Counted from the first letter of the stretch, positions 22,058 through 33,518 are shown. The stretch: DNA of 64,000 nt from Temnopleurus reevesii (GCA_036244855.1 BQKZ01000124.1:124605-188604), one strand, 5' to 3'. Notes: a model not told the origin generated them from the sequence alone. Program-made: numbers and translations.

Positions 22058-23763
22058 TTATACCCCCCCCCCCCCTCCCCAACCAAAGACACATTTCAGA
22101 TTAAAAAAATAGGACTTAGACGGGAGTAAAAGACCAATTAAAGACACTGTTTAACATTGCAGTTGCACAATTTAAAAAATTCTCAAACCAAACTGTTTGT
22201 CCTATCTAAATATATTCAGATAGATGAAAAATCAACAGTGGATGCAAAAATAAAGAAAGTTATACATGCACTATCAAGATATCTATGAACATTGAATTAA
22301 AGCGTAGGACCCACGCATTAATTCCAGTACAAAGCCTATGGAGGCGACGTTTTACATTTCCGTTTGTTTAAAGCACTAAACGTTGATTTTAAAGCCTGAT
22401 ATTTTCCCAGATAAGTTTATATGCACCATCAATCTTTCAGATAACCTCTATCATCTAGCAGTTGAGATTTTTTTAAATGAAAACAATGTAAAACAATGGC
22501 TTTAAAGGTTTACATTTCACATGTTTATCTATAAATTTTACTGCACTTATTTCAATTGTAGTGAAAACATTTATCACTGTATTTTTCATTTTTAATCCCG
22601 AGGAGTAACATTCACCCTGCATCAACTTAATTATTAATTTCAATGATTATATATATTTTTTTTGTAATGTTAATCATTTTGGATGATTTATTCACCTAAA
22701 TTATTTAGTTCAACTGTCAATGGGATCTGTAAATTCAGCCATTTGGCTGCCAGAGATTGTACTTCTACTTCTACTTCTAGGTCGATACTCCTTGAACGCC
22801 TGTTCAGCATCTTAATGAGGAGCACTTTATAGGGTGGTGCTTTAATAAGGAAATGTGTTTAGTGCTCAATTACAAATCCCTCACCAAAAATCAATATAAT
22901 AGAAAGAAATAAAAAGAAAAAAATATATATATGTAACTTATACATATTGTTCATGAAAGTTCAATCTATTCAAGTGAACATGAAACCCGTCTAGATAGTT
23001 ATTGGAGACATAAATAAATTTGTATCACACACAATAATCCCAGCTCCACCCCAAGTTTACAAAATTGTAATTTTGTACAGCATTTTTAATACATAAATAA
23101 GATTAAGACATCAAAGAGGATAGAAAAGCAAGTAAAACGGTACGCTGTAGTCAGGTCTTCATGATACATTTAAAAATATTATTTTCTTTTCCTATCATCC
23201 AAATCCGGTTCTGTGACGGATGGTTCAGCCTTCAAGGTGTCAGGCGACATATATCATTTTCACCATCAGATCTAGATATAACACGAATGACGGACCGGTG
23301 TTATTGCGATCAGTTGTGTTGTTCATATCAAATTTTAATGCCAGTCATATTGTTTACAATGGCAATGTCTTACTTTGGTGTGTATTTACTCCCTCTTTAT
23401 GTATAAGTCGCTATTTCTTTCATCACACTGTTCTAACTCAGCTGCGTAAATATAATTTTACTTAAATGGGGTAAAAGTGGTTGAGAGTTGGCTTAATATG
23501 CCCATCCCCATGTTCCCCCTAAAAATATGATTCTCTCATCTATTTTTTCTTTCTTTCACCGTTTACCTCTCTTTTCATTAATCTTATATCTATCAAAAAT
23601 TGTAATTTCATATTGTCAATAATAATAGTAATAATATGTAATCTGTCAATACAACGGACCACAATAGTATTGATAATAATGAAAGCTTTTGACATAGGCC
23701 TCAACACATCTACATAAGATGTCCATAGGTGCTCTACAAGTACAGCATTACATCACCATCATC

Positions 23764-24076
23764 ATTGATGTAGTGGTTCTGACTCTCACCTTTCAACCAG
23801 AGGGTTGTAGGATCGAATCCCACCCATGGCATTAATTTCCTATAGCAAGAAACTCATTCGCATTATGCTGCACTCAACCCAGGCAAGGTGAATGGGTACC
23901 TGGCAGGAATATAAATTCCATGAAATGAAACGTGCACTGGTGTACGCCGGGCTAAAGCCAGGGTAATAATAATGCAAAGAGCCTTGAGCACTCTGCAGAG
24001 TGGATACATGCACTCTACAAATTGTATATTATTGTTATTATCATTATTGTTATTATCATTATCATTATCATTATTG
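23764..24076 (+). mobile_element. tRNA-derived SINE, copy 1
   Basis: A tRNA-like head has an A-box-like TAGTGGTTCTGACTC and the B box GGATCGAATCC. It is followed by a body (CTGCACTCAACCCAGGCAAG, GGTACCTGGCAGGAAT, GCTAAAGCCAGGGTAATAAT) and a (TTATTG/ATC)n tail. It matches the element at 52209-52508. It is a Pol III retroposon. Confidence 0.8.
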
Positions 24077-24174
24077 AAAGGTTTGTGATTAATTCCACTG
24101 GGTGACGTAATAGAGGATAGAATTCATTCAATATTATTGGACCCACAAAGGGATACAGTGTACACACACTACTT

Positions 24175-24300
24175 CTGTGTAAAGTTAACTAAAGGCTATG
24201 AAAAAAATCATAGGCTGTACCAAGTAGGACCAAAACCCACAACCTCTGGATAACTAGACCAGTGTCTTAACCACTAGACCAGCGGAACGCACTAGCAATA
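24175..24300 (-). mobile_element. Second tRNA-derived SINE head
   Basis: On the minus strand GGTCTAGTGGTTAAGACACTG forms an A-box region. After TCCAGAGGTTGTGGGTTTTGGTCC comes a degenerate B box. The body is short and decayed. A nuclear tRNA gene is unlikely because the acceptor stem cannot be formed. Confidence 0.5.
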
Positions 24301-24479
24301 AGGTTATCGTTATTATTATTATTATTATCATGACCATCATCATCATTATCATCATAATCAACATCATAATAATCATCATCGTCATAATAATTATTATTAT
24401 ATCCCTTACACTAAGAGCGTTGCATTGACAGTGTACAGGCGAGAAAAATGAATAGATTTGCTAATAAAGCTGTTTGCCA

Positions 24480-24640
24480 TTGAATAGTAGGAATAGTAAT
24501 TTTTTTCCTAGGGAAAAAAGTTACTATTTTTGCGCGCATGCGTAGTCGGCTAAAACAGACGAATTGTAATTTTTTTCCCCGAGGGAAAAAAGTTACTATT
24601 TTTGCGCGCATGTGTAGTCGGCTAAGACAGACGTGACCGT
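24480..24640. repeat. Two tandem 80-bp units with inner palindromes
   Basis: GTAATTTTTTTCC..GGGAAAAAAGTTAC followed by TATTTTTGCGCGCATG.GTAG and TCGGCTAA.ACAGACG occurs twice in direct tandem. Each poly-T/poly-A pair is a perfect hairpin. Confidence 0.8.
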
Positions 24641-24860
24641 GCGCGAGAGAGACACTGCTTCCCAACTACACGGCACGGAACACTTCTGGCGGGCTTCGTT
24701 CGCATGATGTGCTCAACGAGAAGACGAGCCAGAGACTAGAAAAACAATTTATCAGATTATCAAATTATCGTTAAGACAAGGTAAGATTATTTAATCTGCT
24801 GCAATAGACTACTTTATTGTTAATTTTGTTGGTGTAAGAAGGGATATAAAAGTAATATAC

Positions 24861-25000
24861 AATGACTTGATTCTCAGTACTGGCTAAAACTATTCGCACT
24901 CGTGAGCATCAGATAGTATCATCCTCGGCCCTCGGGAGTATGGTACTATCTGATATGCTCATTCGTGCGAATAGTTTTAACCAGAACCTCGAGAGTCATT
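24861..25000. repeat. 140-bp imperfect foldback
   Basis: The ends are AATGACTTGATTCTC and the inverse GAGAGTCATT. The inner arms pair over CTGGCTAAAACTATTCGCAC and TGAGCAT..CAGATAGTA. It may be a small TIR element or a hairpin. It lies about 80 bp past the donor of exon D. Confidence 0.75.
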
Positions 25001-25081
25001 GAAAATTTCTATACTATTATTCTTATTATCATTACTTATTATTATCATTGTTATTACTATTATCATTAACCTTGGACTCAC

Positions 25082-25330
25082 CGACATCATGAATGAACTT
25101 CTCTATCCTGTTCTGCATGCCCCAGTATCTGAACTCCACCCTGCACAGCTTGTAAGCACACATCACGTCCGTGCAGCCGTTTTTCGGGATGAATTCTCCG
25201 TCCTCTGTGACCTCCCGCCAATCATCGTTCATGGGGCCCCGCCCAGTTTTCTTAGAACAGAAGGTGCGCGGATCGTCCTCCTTCACGTAGTCCCCGCTGC
25301 TAATGGGGTCGTTGACAAAGTCAATTAAAT
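25082..25330 (-). CDS. PITPNM: PITPNM/RdgB-family exon D, PITP domain residues 139-222
   Basis: The largest PITP exon (249 nt) has an acceptor AG at 25331-25332 and donor GTGAGT. It reads DLIDFVNDPISSGDYVKEDD, then a KKTGRGPM turn, an acidic TEDGEF segment, and CAYKLCRVEFRYWGMQ followed by RIEKFIHDV. The CAYKLCKVEFRYWGMQ type of block is diagnostic of PITP domains and is the most conserved part of the family. It joins exon C (RFI|D) and exon E (HDV|A) in matching phase 1. Tandem partial copies of its first 40-60 nt lie just upstream in the intron (25415-26507). A 140-bp foldback (24861-25000) sits shortly after its donor. Confidence 0.97.
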
Positions 25331-25414
25331 CTAAATGGTAGAAAAGGATGATAGTGACAATAGTATTAATACAATAGACAAAAATGAACATTGCGATTAA
25401 AATATGAAACTTGT

Positions 25415-25468
25415 ACTCCTTCACGCAGTCCTCGCTGCTAATGAGGTCGTTGACAAAGTCAATTAAAT
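25415..25468 (-). pseudogene. Partial copy of exon D (D')
   Basis: This 54-bp segment is nearly identical to the first 54 nt of exon D, including the acceptor AG and the codons for DLIDFVND.ISS.D.VKE. It then departs into intron-like sequence. Flanking intron (the GTAGGGT..GATGG.GACAATA stretch) is duplicated too, giving a unit of about 138 bp. Confidence 0.75.
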
Positions 25469-25544
25469 CTGTAGGGTAGGAGGGTGATGGGGACAATATT
25501 ATTGTTAAGATAATAAAAAGCAAAATGAAAATTTATATATGTGC

Positions 25545-25605
25545 AAGGAATGTCCTCTTTTACATTGTCCCCATAGCTATTGGGTAGTTGACAAAGTCAA
25601 TTAAA
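25545..25605 (-). pseudogene. Partial copy of exon D (D'')
   Basis: This segment retains the acceptor and DLIDFVN start of exon D, then reaches an in-frame stop after about 15 codons. It is more diverged than D'. The same duplicated intron flank follows it. Confidence 0.65.
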
Positions 25606-25744
25606 TCTACAGGTAGAAAACGGGATGGTGAAAGCAATATTTATTTTTGAATAGGCAAACATCTACAGGGTAGGAAGGGTGATAGTGACAACAATATTAA
25701 TAAGAATAAATAAATAAAAATTAACAAAGTAATATACATGGGTG

Positions 25745-26116
25745 CAAGGGACGCATCTTTCACGTCACTTTTATTCGTGACTCTCCTACCCTTGAAACAT
25801 TTAAATCCAGATTAAAAACATTTCTCTTTAACAGTCAATAAATTGATACTTGCCACATCTTCCTCCATTTTTTGTATTTCGTTCTGCTTGTTTTGATTTG
25901 TTTTGATATGTTTCTATTTGTTTTGATAATTCTCATTCATATATATTCATTATTTGTACTTATTATCAATTTAATCTATACGTATTTGTTATGTTTATAC
26001 TGTAAAGCGCTTTGAACCTTTTCCGGAATTAAGCGCTATATAGATTTTGTATATTATTATTATTATCATTAGTCCCCGCTGCTAATGGGGTTGTTGACAA
26101 AGTCCATGAAATCTAC
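25745..26116 (-). pseudogene. Partial copy of exon D split by a LINE tail (D''')
   Basis: The segment at 25745-25765 (..CATCTTTCACGT) and that at 26070-26116 (AGTCCCCGCTGCTAATGGGG and the GTTGACAAAGTC acceptor region) are adjacent in exon D. The LINE 3' tail at about 25766-26069 separates them. The acceptor AG is still present. Confidence 0.65.
25766..26069 (+). mobile_element. CR1/L2-like LINE 3' end, 5'-truncated
   Basis: The plus strand encodes the end of a reverse-transcriptase ORF, LPTLETFKSRLKTFLFNSQ and stop. A T-rich 3' UTR follows, then the conserved AAGCGCTTTGAACC...TTAAGCGCTATATAGAT end and an (ATT)n tail. FK.RLK.FLF endings and this 3' structure are characteristic of CR1/L2-type non-LTR elements. 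It is inserted in an exon D copy. Confidence 0.75.
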
Positions 26117-26184
26117 AGGAAGAAAAAGGGATGGTGATAGCAATATTGGCAAGATAGACAAAAATTGACAGGACACTTGATATA

Positions 26185-26507
26185 GGTGCCAAGGTTGACC
26201 TCCTTTACATGGTCCCCATAGCTATTGGGTGACTTCAAGTACGGTGTTGAACGCTGGTGTTGGTGTTGCAGCAACACTAACACCAGCCTTAACACCAAAC
26301 CTGAAGTCTGTCGGTGTTGGGGTTGACCTCGCAAGATTCTGACGTATTTCCAGTCGTTTCTGTATCACTTCTGTAAACTGACCAACGGTGTTGGAGCTCG
26401 GTTTACGGACCGTTTTGATCTCTCAACACCAACACCAACACCAACACCGAACACCGTACTTGAAGTCACCCATTGAGTAGTTGGCATTATTGATTAATTC
26501 AATTGGG
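26185..26507 (-). pseudogene. Partial copy of exon D split by a MITE (D'''')
   Basis: The piece at 26185-26226 matches the CCTCTTTTACAT.GTCCCCATAGCTATTGGG form of D''. The piece at 26472-26507 continues with GAGTAGTTG and a decayed ATTCAATT. The 245-bp inverted-repeat element at 26227-26471 lies between them. It is degenerate and non-coding. Confidence 0.55.
26227..26471. mobile_element. 245-bp TIR element flanked by ATT
   Basis: Terminal inverted repeats of at least 22 bp (GGGTGACTTCAAGTACGGTG and inverse) carry ATT on both sides as a probable target duplication. The interior has GGTGTT/AACACC repeats. There is no ORF of note. It is inserted in an exon D copy. Confidence 0.85.
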
Positions 26508-27115
26508 GAAAAAGATCTCATCAATTATTGTATTTTGATTCTCCACTTATGATTTTCTATTTGCCAAATAAGTGTGAATTTAATTCTCAACCATCTAAAT
26601 GGTTGAAAGAGGCAAAGAGACAGAGCAAGAAACATATGCAAGCTGGTTCATTAATATTGTATTTAATTAATTGCAAAAAATTGAAAAAGACCGCATAGCA
26701 AGGCTTGTTTAATATGTGCCTTTATAGTTGTTCATATCAGAGAGCATTGTGGGTAGTTTTTCTCGTACGGAACTGACTTCACACAGTGTAAACAATGCGC
26801 GCACTGGTGTGTAATAGAAAAACTATCCATAATGCTCCCTGATATGAATAACCGTAGATGCGCATATACAGGTAGGAGTATGCAAATGCTGCAGTCACTA
26901 ATTATGCAGTATGAACTATTTTCAAACCATTTATGAAATGGTATACAGATGTAGGTATGAAATTTGTAAAAATTTCTTTGAAAAGCCTTTGAAAATTAAG
27001 GTTTTAGTGATTGTGGCATAAATCCGAGTCACTTTGATCGGTAAAGTAATAATAGAAAAGAAGCCTTTTTTTCACGAGGAGAATGTCAAAAGGTTGATTC
27101 ACCTCATTCACTTAC

Positions 27116-27319
27116 CTATAAATCTACTCTTCGCTTCTCCGCTGGACAAATTAAAAACGTTATCCTGATGACCCGCATCTGGCAAGTATTTCGTTTCTAC
27201 TTCTAACGAAAATTTCTCGATGAACGGACATGTGTACCGCGTTTTCGTGTAAGGGTACGCGTTCCACGATTCCTCCTCCACCCGTAATGCTGTTTTTGGT
27301 AATATTGCACGAAACCAAC
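27116..27319 (-). CDS. PITPNM: PITPNM/RdgB-family exon C, PITP domain residues 71-139
   Basis: This exon is flanked by an acceptor ending TTTCAG and a GTAAGT donor. It completes the glycine codon split with exon B, then reads WFRAILPKTALRVEEESWNA followed by YPYTKTRYTCPFIEKF. This is a hallmark block of PITP domains that lines the lipid cavity. It continues through VETKYLPDAGHQDNVFNLS and leaves in phase 1 after RFI. Length and content agree with the third PITP exon expected for this family. I found no copy of this exon elsewhere in the window, unlike B, D, E, F and G. Confidence 0.95.
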
Positions 27320-29447
27320 CTGAAACGAATGTAAAGAAAAGAATCATTGAGAGTTATAAATCTTCTTCTATATTGTGCAGTCTTTCTATAATTTTATTGA
27401 GATTTGTCAATTGAAGTTAAAAGTTTTATATTATGGTCGGGCCGTTTTCAGAGGGTAGGTCTGTTGAGGGCTACCAAATTCTTTTAAGGGGGCCCTAAAG
27501 TCAGCTATGGTCAGAACCAATAGCCATTAGTGTGGTCGGTGATTTTTATCACCACTTGGACACGAATCATTCCAATTACTGTCAAAATCAATTCCAGAAG
27601 CTCACCCACACAAAGATGATAATCGCTGCAGACCAACTCTGTCATGATGGCAACCCCAGGTAATTATAATAATCTATAAATTCTAACACATGTTTCATTA
27701 AAAGAGTGTTTCTTGTGATGTCATTTATCAATCCGAATGGAGTACAATGGAGAAATAGAGGACACACAACTGCACTTACAGTGAGATACTTTCACAGCCT
27801 ACAGTAGCGATGACAATCTTCATATCCTACGAGGTACACATTTAAACATATGGGTTGAGTGTACCACAGTGTGGAGAAATTTGCTGCTGAAGGAAATTAA
27901 TGCCATGGGTGGGATCCAGGCCATCGACCCTCTACTTCAGAGACGAGATTCAGAACCACTGAACTACGACACCTTCAGTATTAGTCAGTGGGGGGCAACC
28001 AAAAATATATTCTTCTTTGCCTTAGAAGAAATACTATATTCTCTGAACCACAGACATTCATGCTGTCAAAGGCAAATGCGTCAGGATGTAATTAGCGAAC
28101 TTAACCACCCATCATCATGATCAAACCAAACCATAATTTGATCATAATTGTACTTTATAATTGTCAGATTTGGCACCTATACCGATCACAAAAATGGACT
28201 TTGCCTTTAACATTTACCCCAGAGATTTATCGAAGCCAAGCTCCTCTCTTTATGACATCACATTCCAGCATTGTCTGTTTACATATGATGTCATCATAAC
28301 ATAAATCTCATTTACGCCCCGTTTCACATCGCTCGTTCAGTGCCCGGCGTGGGTAATTCAAACACGGAGATTAACTCGTCAAAACACGGGATGATTTGGG
28401 ACATGTTTGAAATTCGAAGAATCAGATGAAAAGGAAATCGGTCGGAGCATATAGGTCCATGGTCAGAGCAAATATTGTAATCTGTATATTATAACAACCT
28501 GAATTTCATGAGTACCTTCCTCTTCCCCTGTAAAAAAAATCACCTATTAGAACAATATATAACTAACAGCCACATATTTAACATAATCTGCTGTAAAATA
28601 AACTGCCTCACAAAGTGTCCAGCAAAGTACAAAAAACTGTCATCCTACATTTTATATCAGAAGAATACCAAGATAAACCAACATTAATGAGGTCTTCACT
28701 GCATATTGCATAAATTTAATTGCAATAATACTAATGAAACAGAATATATTACCATTTTTTGCTTTGTTTTGTTTTTAGTACTATATATTGCGAAGAAAAA
28801 ACACAGGGCTGCCAAAATTGTATGAATCGTTTTCATTATCTAATTTGGCAGAGGCAGCAAAACAGTGTTTTAAACAGTGAATTAAATGACAAAAAAGCTT
28901 AAATGCTTAATAACATTTGTCCCTAAGCAGTACCGGTATATTACTGTATGACTTCATTGCTATCTCTTTACAGCCCTCCTACCTCTCCTTCTCTCTCACT
29001 ATCTCCATCTCTCAATCTCTCTCTCTGTCTGTCTCTCTCTCTCATACACATTCTCCTCCTCTCTCTCTCTCACATTTTATCTCTCACACTGCATCTCTCA
29101 ATCTCCCCCTCTCTGTCTATCAACCCTTATTCCACATCCATAATGTGCAGCAATTCAAACCCTTTAGCTCTTCACAAAAGGTCAGGCCTGGCAAATTTGT
29201 TTGAACAGATGAGTCTATAGTCAGCACCTACATTAGATCCCAAGATGATTCCCTAGGCGCTATGTCAGGTAAACAAGGCCCTAAATGTGTTGCAAGGGGC
29301 CAAGAGGGGGAAATACAAATATGTGGCATAAAAGAGGATTTATATTATAAGCATTTCGCCTTTTATTCTTTTTAAAAAGATTGGTATTCTTGAACAAATT
29401 ACAAATAAAAAAGGAGGTGATGGAGGGATCAAGGAGAGAGAAATTAA

Positions 29448-30037
29448 AGGGGAATTACACCCAGACAATAATGAATAGTCAGTAAATGAAGAAAAATCAG
29501 ATGAACAAACTGTGAAAATTTGAGCAAAATTGGATGATTCGTTCAAAAGTTATGAATTTTCAAAGTTATCATTTCCACCTTTGCTGGGCATCCTTGAATT
29601 GGCAACGTATAGCCAATTAGCATAATCTGTGATGTCATACATGGAGAACTCCCCATTCACTTTGTATATAAATTTATTGAAAATGGATCAATATCATATT
29701 TCAAATGAAGAATTACCACCGTTCTTTCTGGAATGCTTGCAGAATTGATGTGGCTATAATATATTTAACCTAAATAACAAAATTATGTCTACTTTCCTGG
29801 AAAAAGAGGAAAATGTGAAATTTTGTGTACAAAGTGAATGGAGAGTTCTCCATGTTGGCAGCCATTTTGTGCCTGTAGGTTTGCCAATTTAAGGAGCCCA
29901 TGAGGGGTGTAATTCAAAACTTTGAAAAATCATAACTTTTGAATGGATTATTCGATTTTGCTCAAATTTTCACAGTTTGTTCATTTTATTTTTCTTCATT
30001 TAATGATAGCAATTTAATGTCTGAGTGTAGTTCCCCT
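29448..30037. mobile_element. TTAA-target element (piggyBac-like MITE), copy 1
   Basis: TTAA lies immediately on both sides (29444-29447, 30038-30041). Inverted ends are AGGGGAATTACACCCAGACA and TGTCTGAGTGTAGTTCCCCT, and the length is 590 bp. It matches 33519-34098 at most positions. No transposase frame is present. TTAA target duplication is characteristic of piggyBac-type elements. Confidence 0.85.
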
Positions 30038-30289
30038 TTAATGAGAAAAATGCGTCATTAATGTTTTTTATTGAAGTTATCAGCATTGTGAACAGAAGAG
30101 GCGAAGGACTTGGAAAAACATCCCCATGAGTTGTTGATAGTGACTGAAATTTTGACTATGTGATTTTCAGTGTGTAGAGACATCTCCAGTAGATATGAAC
30201 CTATTGCATACATGATCAACACAAATACTTTACACATCTTAAAGGGTATCTGGGCCAAAAAATAATTATTTGCCAGTCAGTAGTACATG

Positions 30290-30350
30290 TATGTACTTAC
30301 CAGGTAAATGAATACCATTGTTTATAATCTTAGGAGTATTGAGAGCTACT
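30290..30350 (-). pseudogene. Degenerate copy of the 3' end of exon B
   Basis: It aligns with the last 45 or so bases of exon B across the splice site (ACTTACC.GGTAAATGA.TACC on the plus strand). A GTAAGT donor is preserved, but the coding frame and the 5' half of the exon are not recognisable. It lies about 290 bp beyond exon B in the same intron. Confidence 0.45.
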
Positions 30351-30584
30351 ATGATCTACAAAAACGAATTTTCAATAGCATGCACGGTACATTTTTTAAT
30401 GGACAGGGATGCTGCTTGGAATGGATCAGAGGGCCTGAATATTACCTAAAATGCAATATTTTGCACAAAAATGTTCAGAATGTGCTTCGAAAATAAATTT
30501 CAAGGGCCTAAATTCAGGCTTTTGCATTAAAACTGGCATCCCTAGATGGACTAGCCAAGAAGTAACACATTTTCAGTAACTTAC

Positions 30585-30717
30585 CCGGTAAATGACTACC
30601 TATGTGGTAAACCTTATGAGTGTACTGGCCAGTACCGCCTGGGCCATCTTCATATGGTTGGTTGATGAGTATCTCCACTCCACTCCCAGCTCCTTTACTC
30701 TCTTGTCGAGATTTTTT
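30585..30717 (-). CDS. PITPNM: PITPNM/RdgB-family exon B, PITP domain residues 27-70
   Basis: This second coding exon is bounded by TGCAG at its acceptor and GTAAGT at its donor. It enters in phase 0 and leaves in phase 1. It encodes KKSRQES, then a Gly-rich stretch and GSGVEIL, a PYEDGPGG turn and GQYTHKVYHIGSHLP, which is the conserved segment of PITP domains that follows the first strand. No stop occurs in the frame. A degenerate copy of its 3' end with its own GTAAGT lies about 290 bp further along the same strand (30292-30350). Part of the intron immediately upstream (about 30760-30930) belongs to a dispersed repeat also seen near 47080-47320 and 49260-49410. The family assignment is firm because the exon joins A and C without a frame break. 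Confidence 0.94.
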
Positions 30718-31055
30718 CTGCAGGGATGGAAAAAGAGCACATTTTTTATTTCCATTTCAGGGAATAACTTTACTTTTCACACTCGATTAGCAGTTTTAGA
30801 CATTTTGTAAACATTTTAAAAACTGTACTGTTACAGTTCTATGTGAAAAAGTTGATACACAAAACATATTTTGTAGAGCAATCCTGCAAAAATGCATAGC
30901 AAATTGCAATGTGATACCAGGAAAAGTATTCCCTGAATTTGATTTCTTAGTCCTAGATAAAAAAAAAAAAAGAAAAAAAAAAGTTATGTTGCAAAAAACC
31001 ATTAATTGTAAAACGGGGCAGACTGGGACATCGGGGTGAATAGGGATAAAACTTA

Positions 31056-31213
31056 GGAGTGTTGTTTAAAAGTTGTAATTTGATTGCAAATCAACTGCAA
31101 ATCGGTCGCACATTGTAACATGCATTTTTATTCACATGTGACATGTGCTTCTAACAAGATACACATGATCAACTGCAACTTGTGATCAATTGCAATTTGT
31201 GAACAACACCCCC
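31056..31213. mobile_element. MITE family 1, copy 4
   Basis: It has TTA on both sides (31053-31055 and 31214-31216) and ends GGAGTGTTGTTTAAAAGTTG and GTGAACAACACCCCC. This is the clearest TWA target duplication in the window together with copy 5. Confidence 0.85.
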
Positions 31214-33518
31214 TTATACCATTTAAGTTTCCTTTTCGTGAGGTGGATCAGTCTAGGAAAAATCTTTCGATACATGTTTACACGAAAAGTGAAAGCAAAT
31301 ATAATATCAGCTGATCAAAATAGACTGAAAGTTTTGTCCCTTTTCACCTCAAAATTTACATGTGGCAAATTTACATTACAAAAATGGAGCATTGTTTTAT
31401 AGAGAGAGGTATTTTTCTCAGAATAATATATAAAAAAAAATATAGTACTAAAATTAAAAGAAAAAATTGGAGATATTATTGTATGACACAGATACAATAG
31501 TCTATACAACCATACCCAAATTAAAAAAAGAAAAAAAAGATTCAACTTAAGATTAGATAATATATACTCTCATTTGCTATGATACAAATATACCAAATAT
31601 ACCAAATATACCAAATGTTAAAAAACATAAACTTGAGTAGAAATAAGTGATTCTGGTATTAAGCCACACCCTACATACATGTACATGTAAAACCGCTGTG
31701 ATACTTTCAATACATGGCCTCTGAGGAGATATAGAAACAGAACATAAAGAAAGAGCGATAGAGATAGAGACAGAAAAAGACAGAAAGAAATAAACAAGCT
31801 TTTACACAGCAGACCAGCGACGGCACTGTACACAAATCACCCATATCTATAAATAACCCCAAATTATAATTCCATGATCGACGGAGCAGCTTCTATTCTA
31901 TTCAGAAATTATACACACAATAGACGCCGGCTCGTGCGACCAGCAAGACAGCCGCTACCAATTTGATGGAATGGTAGCTGTATGCTGCACAGAGTTCTTG
32001 TTTATTACTTTTATTATGAAGATGTCTTTTGTATCTCATAGTAGGTAAAGCAAATTTATCTGAATTACTTCTTGGTGCATATAAACACACAACAAAATCC
32101 CCCCTCAATGAAAGTAGGATAGCTTTTTAATGGGGAGTGTCTAGAGGCAAAAATTTGCAGGCAATATTCATCAAAAATCTGGCTAACTTGTGTGTAAAGA
32201 TCATCATAATCCCATATTTGATGCAGGTATATCTATCTTTACATCTCATCTATGAATATTCATGAACTATCAAGCTATATGATTGGTCGATGGGGGCAAA
32301 CATGCTTATATTTCAACTAGTAAAGAGGCCACTACAACGAGTTCGGAATATATTTCGATATACTTGACCTCGGTAGAAATACACAACTGCGCACGTGCAG
32401 ATGAAATGGTGGCTGTATACTGCACATAATTCTTGTTTTTTATGGGATTTTTTTATTGAGATGTATTCTTTATTTCATCGGAGGTAAAGCTATTTGTCTG
32501 AATTATTTCTTGATGCATGTAAATACAGCAAAAAGTACCCCCAGTAATTGAGAGAAGAATAGCTTTTAACCGGGGGAGCTAGTCTGGCAAAGAAATTTGC
32601 AGGTAATCTTTATCGACAATCTGGCCAACTTGAGTGTAAAAATCAACATAATCCAATATCCTAAATTTATATGCTATAACAGGAAACATCATACAAGAAT
32701 CTTGCTTTAATGCTATTTTTCAGATTTTTTAATCATATAATCATGACAGTTTTTATGCATGAATGGGTATACTTAAAAATACTTTATTTAATGCCTTAAA
32801 TTTGGCTTAGCTTGATTTTTTAATGATATTCCACAACCATAATGTGCAGCAATTCAAACGCATTTGCTCTCCACATTCCATCACTCCTAATAATAATATT
32901 AGAAAGTGTATTTTTTACAATATTGATTTAAATGTTATTGAAATAATTACGGTAAAACGGAAAAAGTAGAGTGAACTGGAATTAAATGGACAAGAAGTCC
33001 ATATAATGAGACATTGGTTCATCAAACTTATGCAAAATACATTATGCAAAATTAGTATGGTATAAAACATTTTTATACGAATGTCTCTTTTTCTGGAAAT
33101 ATCCTAAATGGAACTGTCTTGCGTGTTAACAAGCACACTGTAATCACTGTCACACATGAGTGATTTCAGTCGTTGAATGATGTTTCTCGATCCACTTCAT
33201 ATTCCGCAAAGTGAGCCCATAGTAAAGTGAAAAAGTTACCCTCTGTGGTCCTTAACTTTCTTTGAGTGGTGTACATATAGTTAGGGTATACAATGGAGAT
33301 GATCAATTTCAGAAAAAAAATATAGGAATTTTTATTATTATTATTATTTATTCAGCAAATTCACAACAAAACAATTACAGTATAAGTAAAGGATACAGAG
33401 ATACAAGAATTGTGCAAAGGAATAATTAATTCAGACCTGCAGTTGGTTTAAGAGGGCTGCCGGGGTGTGGAAAAGAGATCTTAATCTTAATGTTAATCTT
33501 AATTTCAATAGACATTAA

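Larger units (their letters stand above)
14480..25081. other. Intron D-E (10.6 kb, with a gap)
   Basis: This intron contains a 180-bp duplication at 14520-14750, a repeat shared between 15885-16135 and 21535-21760, the (TGA)n tract and 436-base gap, an LTR- or promoter-like block at 17102-17760, a (TCG/TTC) tract, a four-unit tandem array (18900-20590), MITEs, two SINE types, and a foldback at 24861-25000. No PITPNM exon or other convincing exon was found. Confidence 0.6.
25331..27115. other. Intron C-D, mostly exon D copies and insertions
   Basis: The 3' kilobase (25331-26507) is a ladder of duplicated exon D starts with their intron flank, interrupted by a LINE tail and a MITE. The remainder (26507-27115) is AT-rich with an imperfect inverted pair (AGAGCATTGTGGGTAGTTTT near 26739 against AAAAACTATCCATAATGCTC near 26818), giving a foldback of about 100 bp. 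Confidence 0.65.
27320..30584. other. Intron B-C (3.3 kb)
   Basis: It holds a TTAA-flanked element (29448-30037), a CT-rich low-complexity run (28980-29120) and the decayed exon B copy at 30290. The remaining sequence, 27320-28950, shows no exon with splice sites. The 83-aa ORF at 27869-28120 has no recognisable domain. Confidence 0.6.

Noticed and set aside
24175..24300. Functional tRNA gene on the minus strand
   Set aside because: The A box is good but the B box is degenerate and no acceptor stem can be drawn. A SINE head is more likely.
27869..28120. 83-aa plus-strand ORF as a gene
   Set aside because: No domain, flanking splice sites or repeat support. It lies in the B-C intron on the opposite strand.
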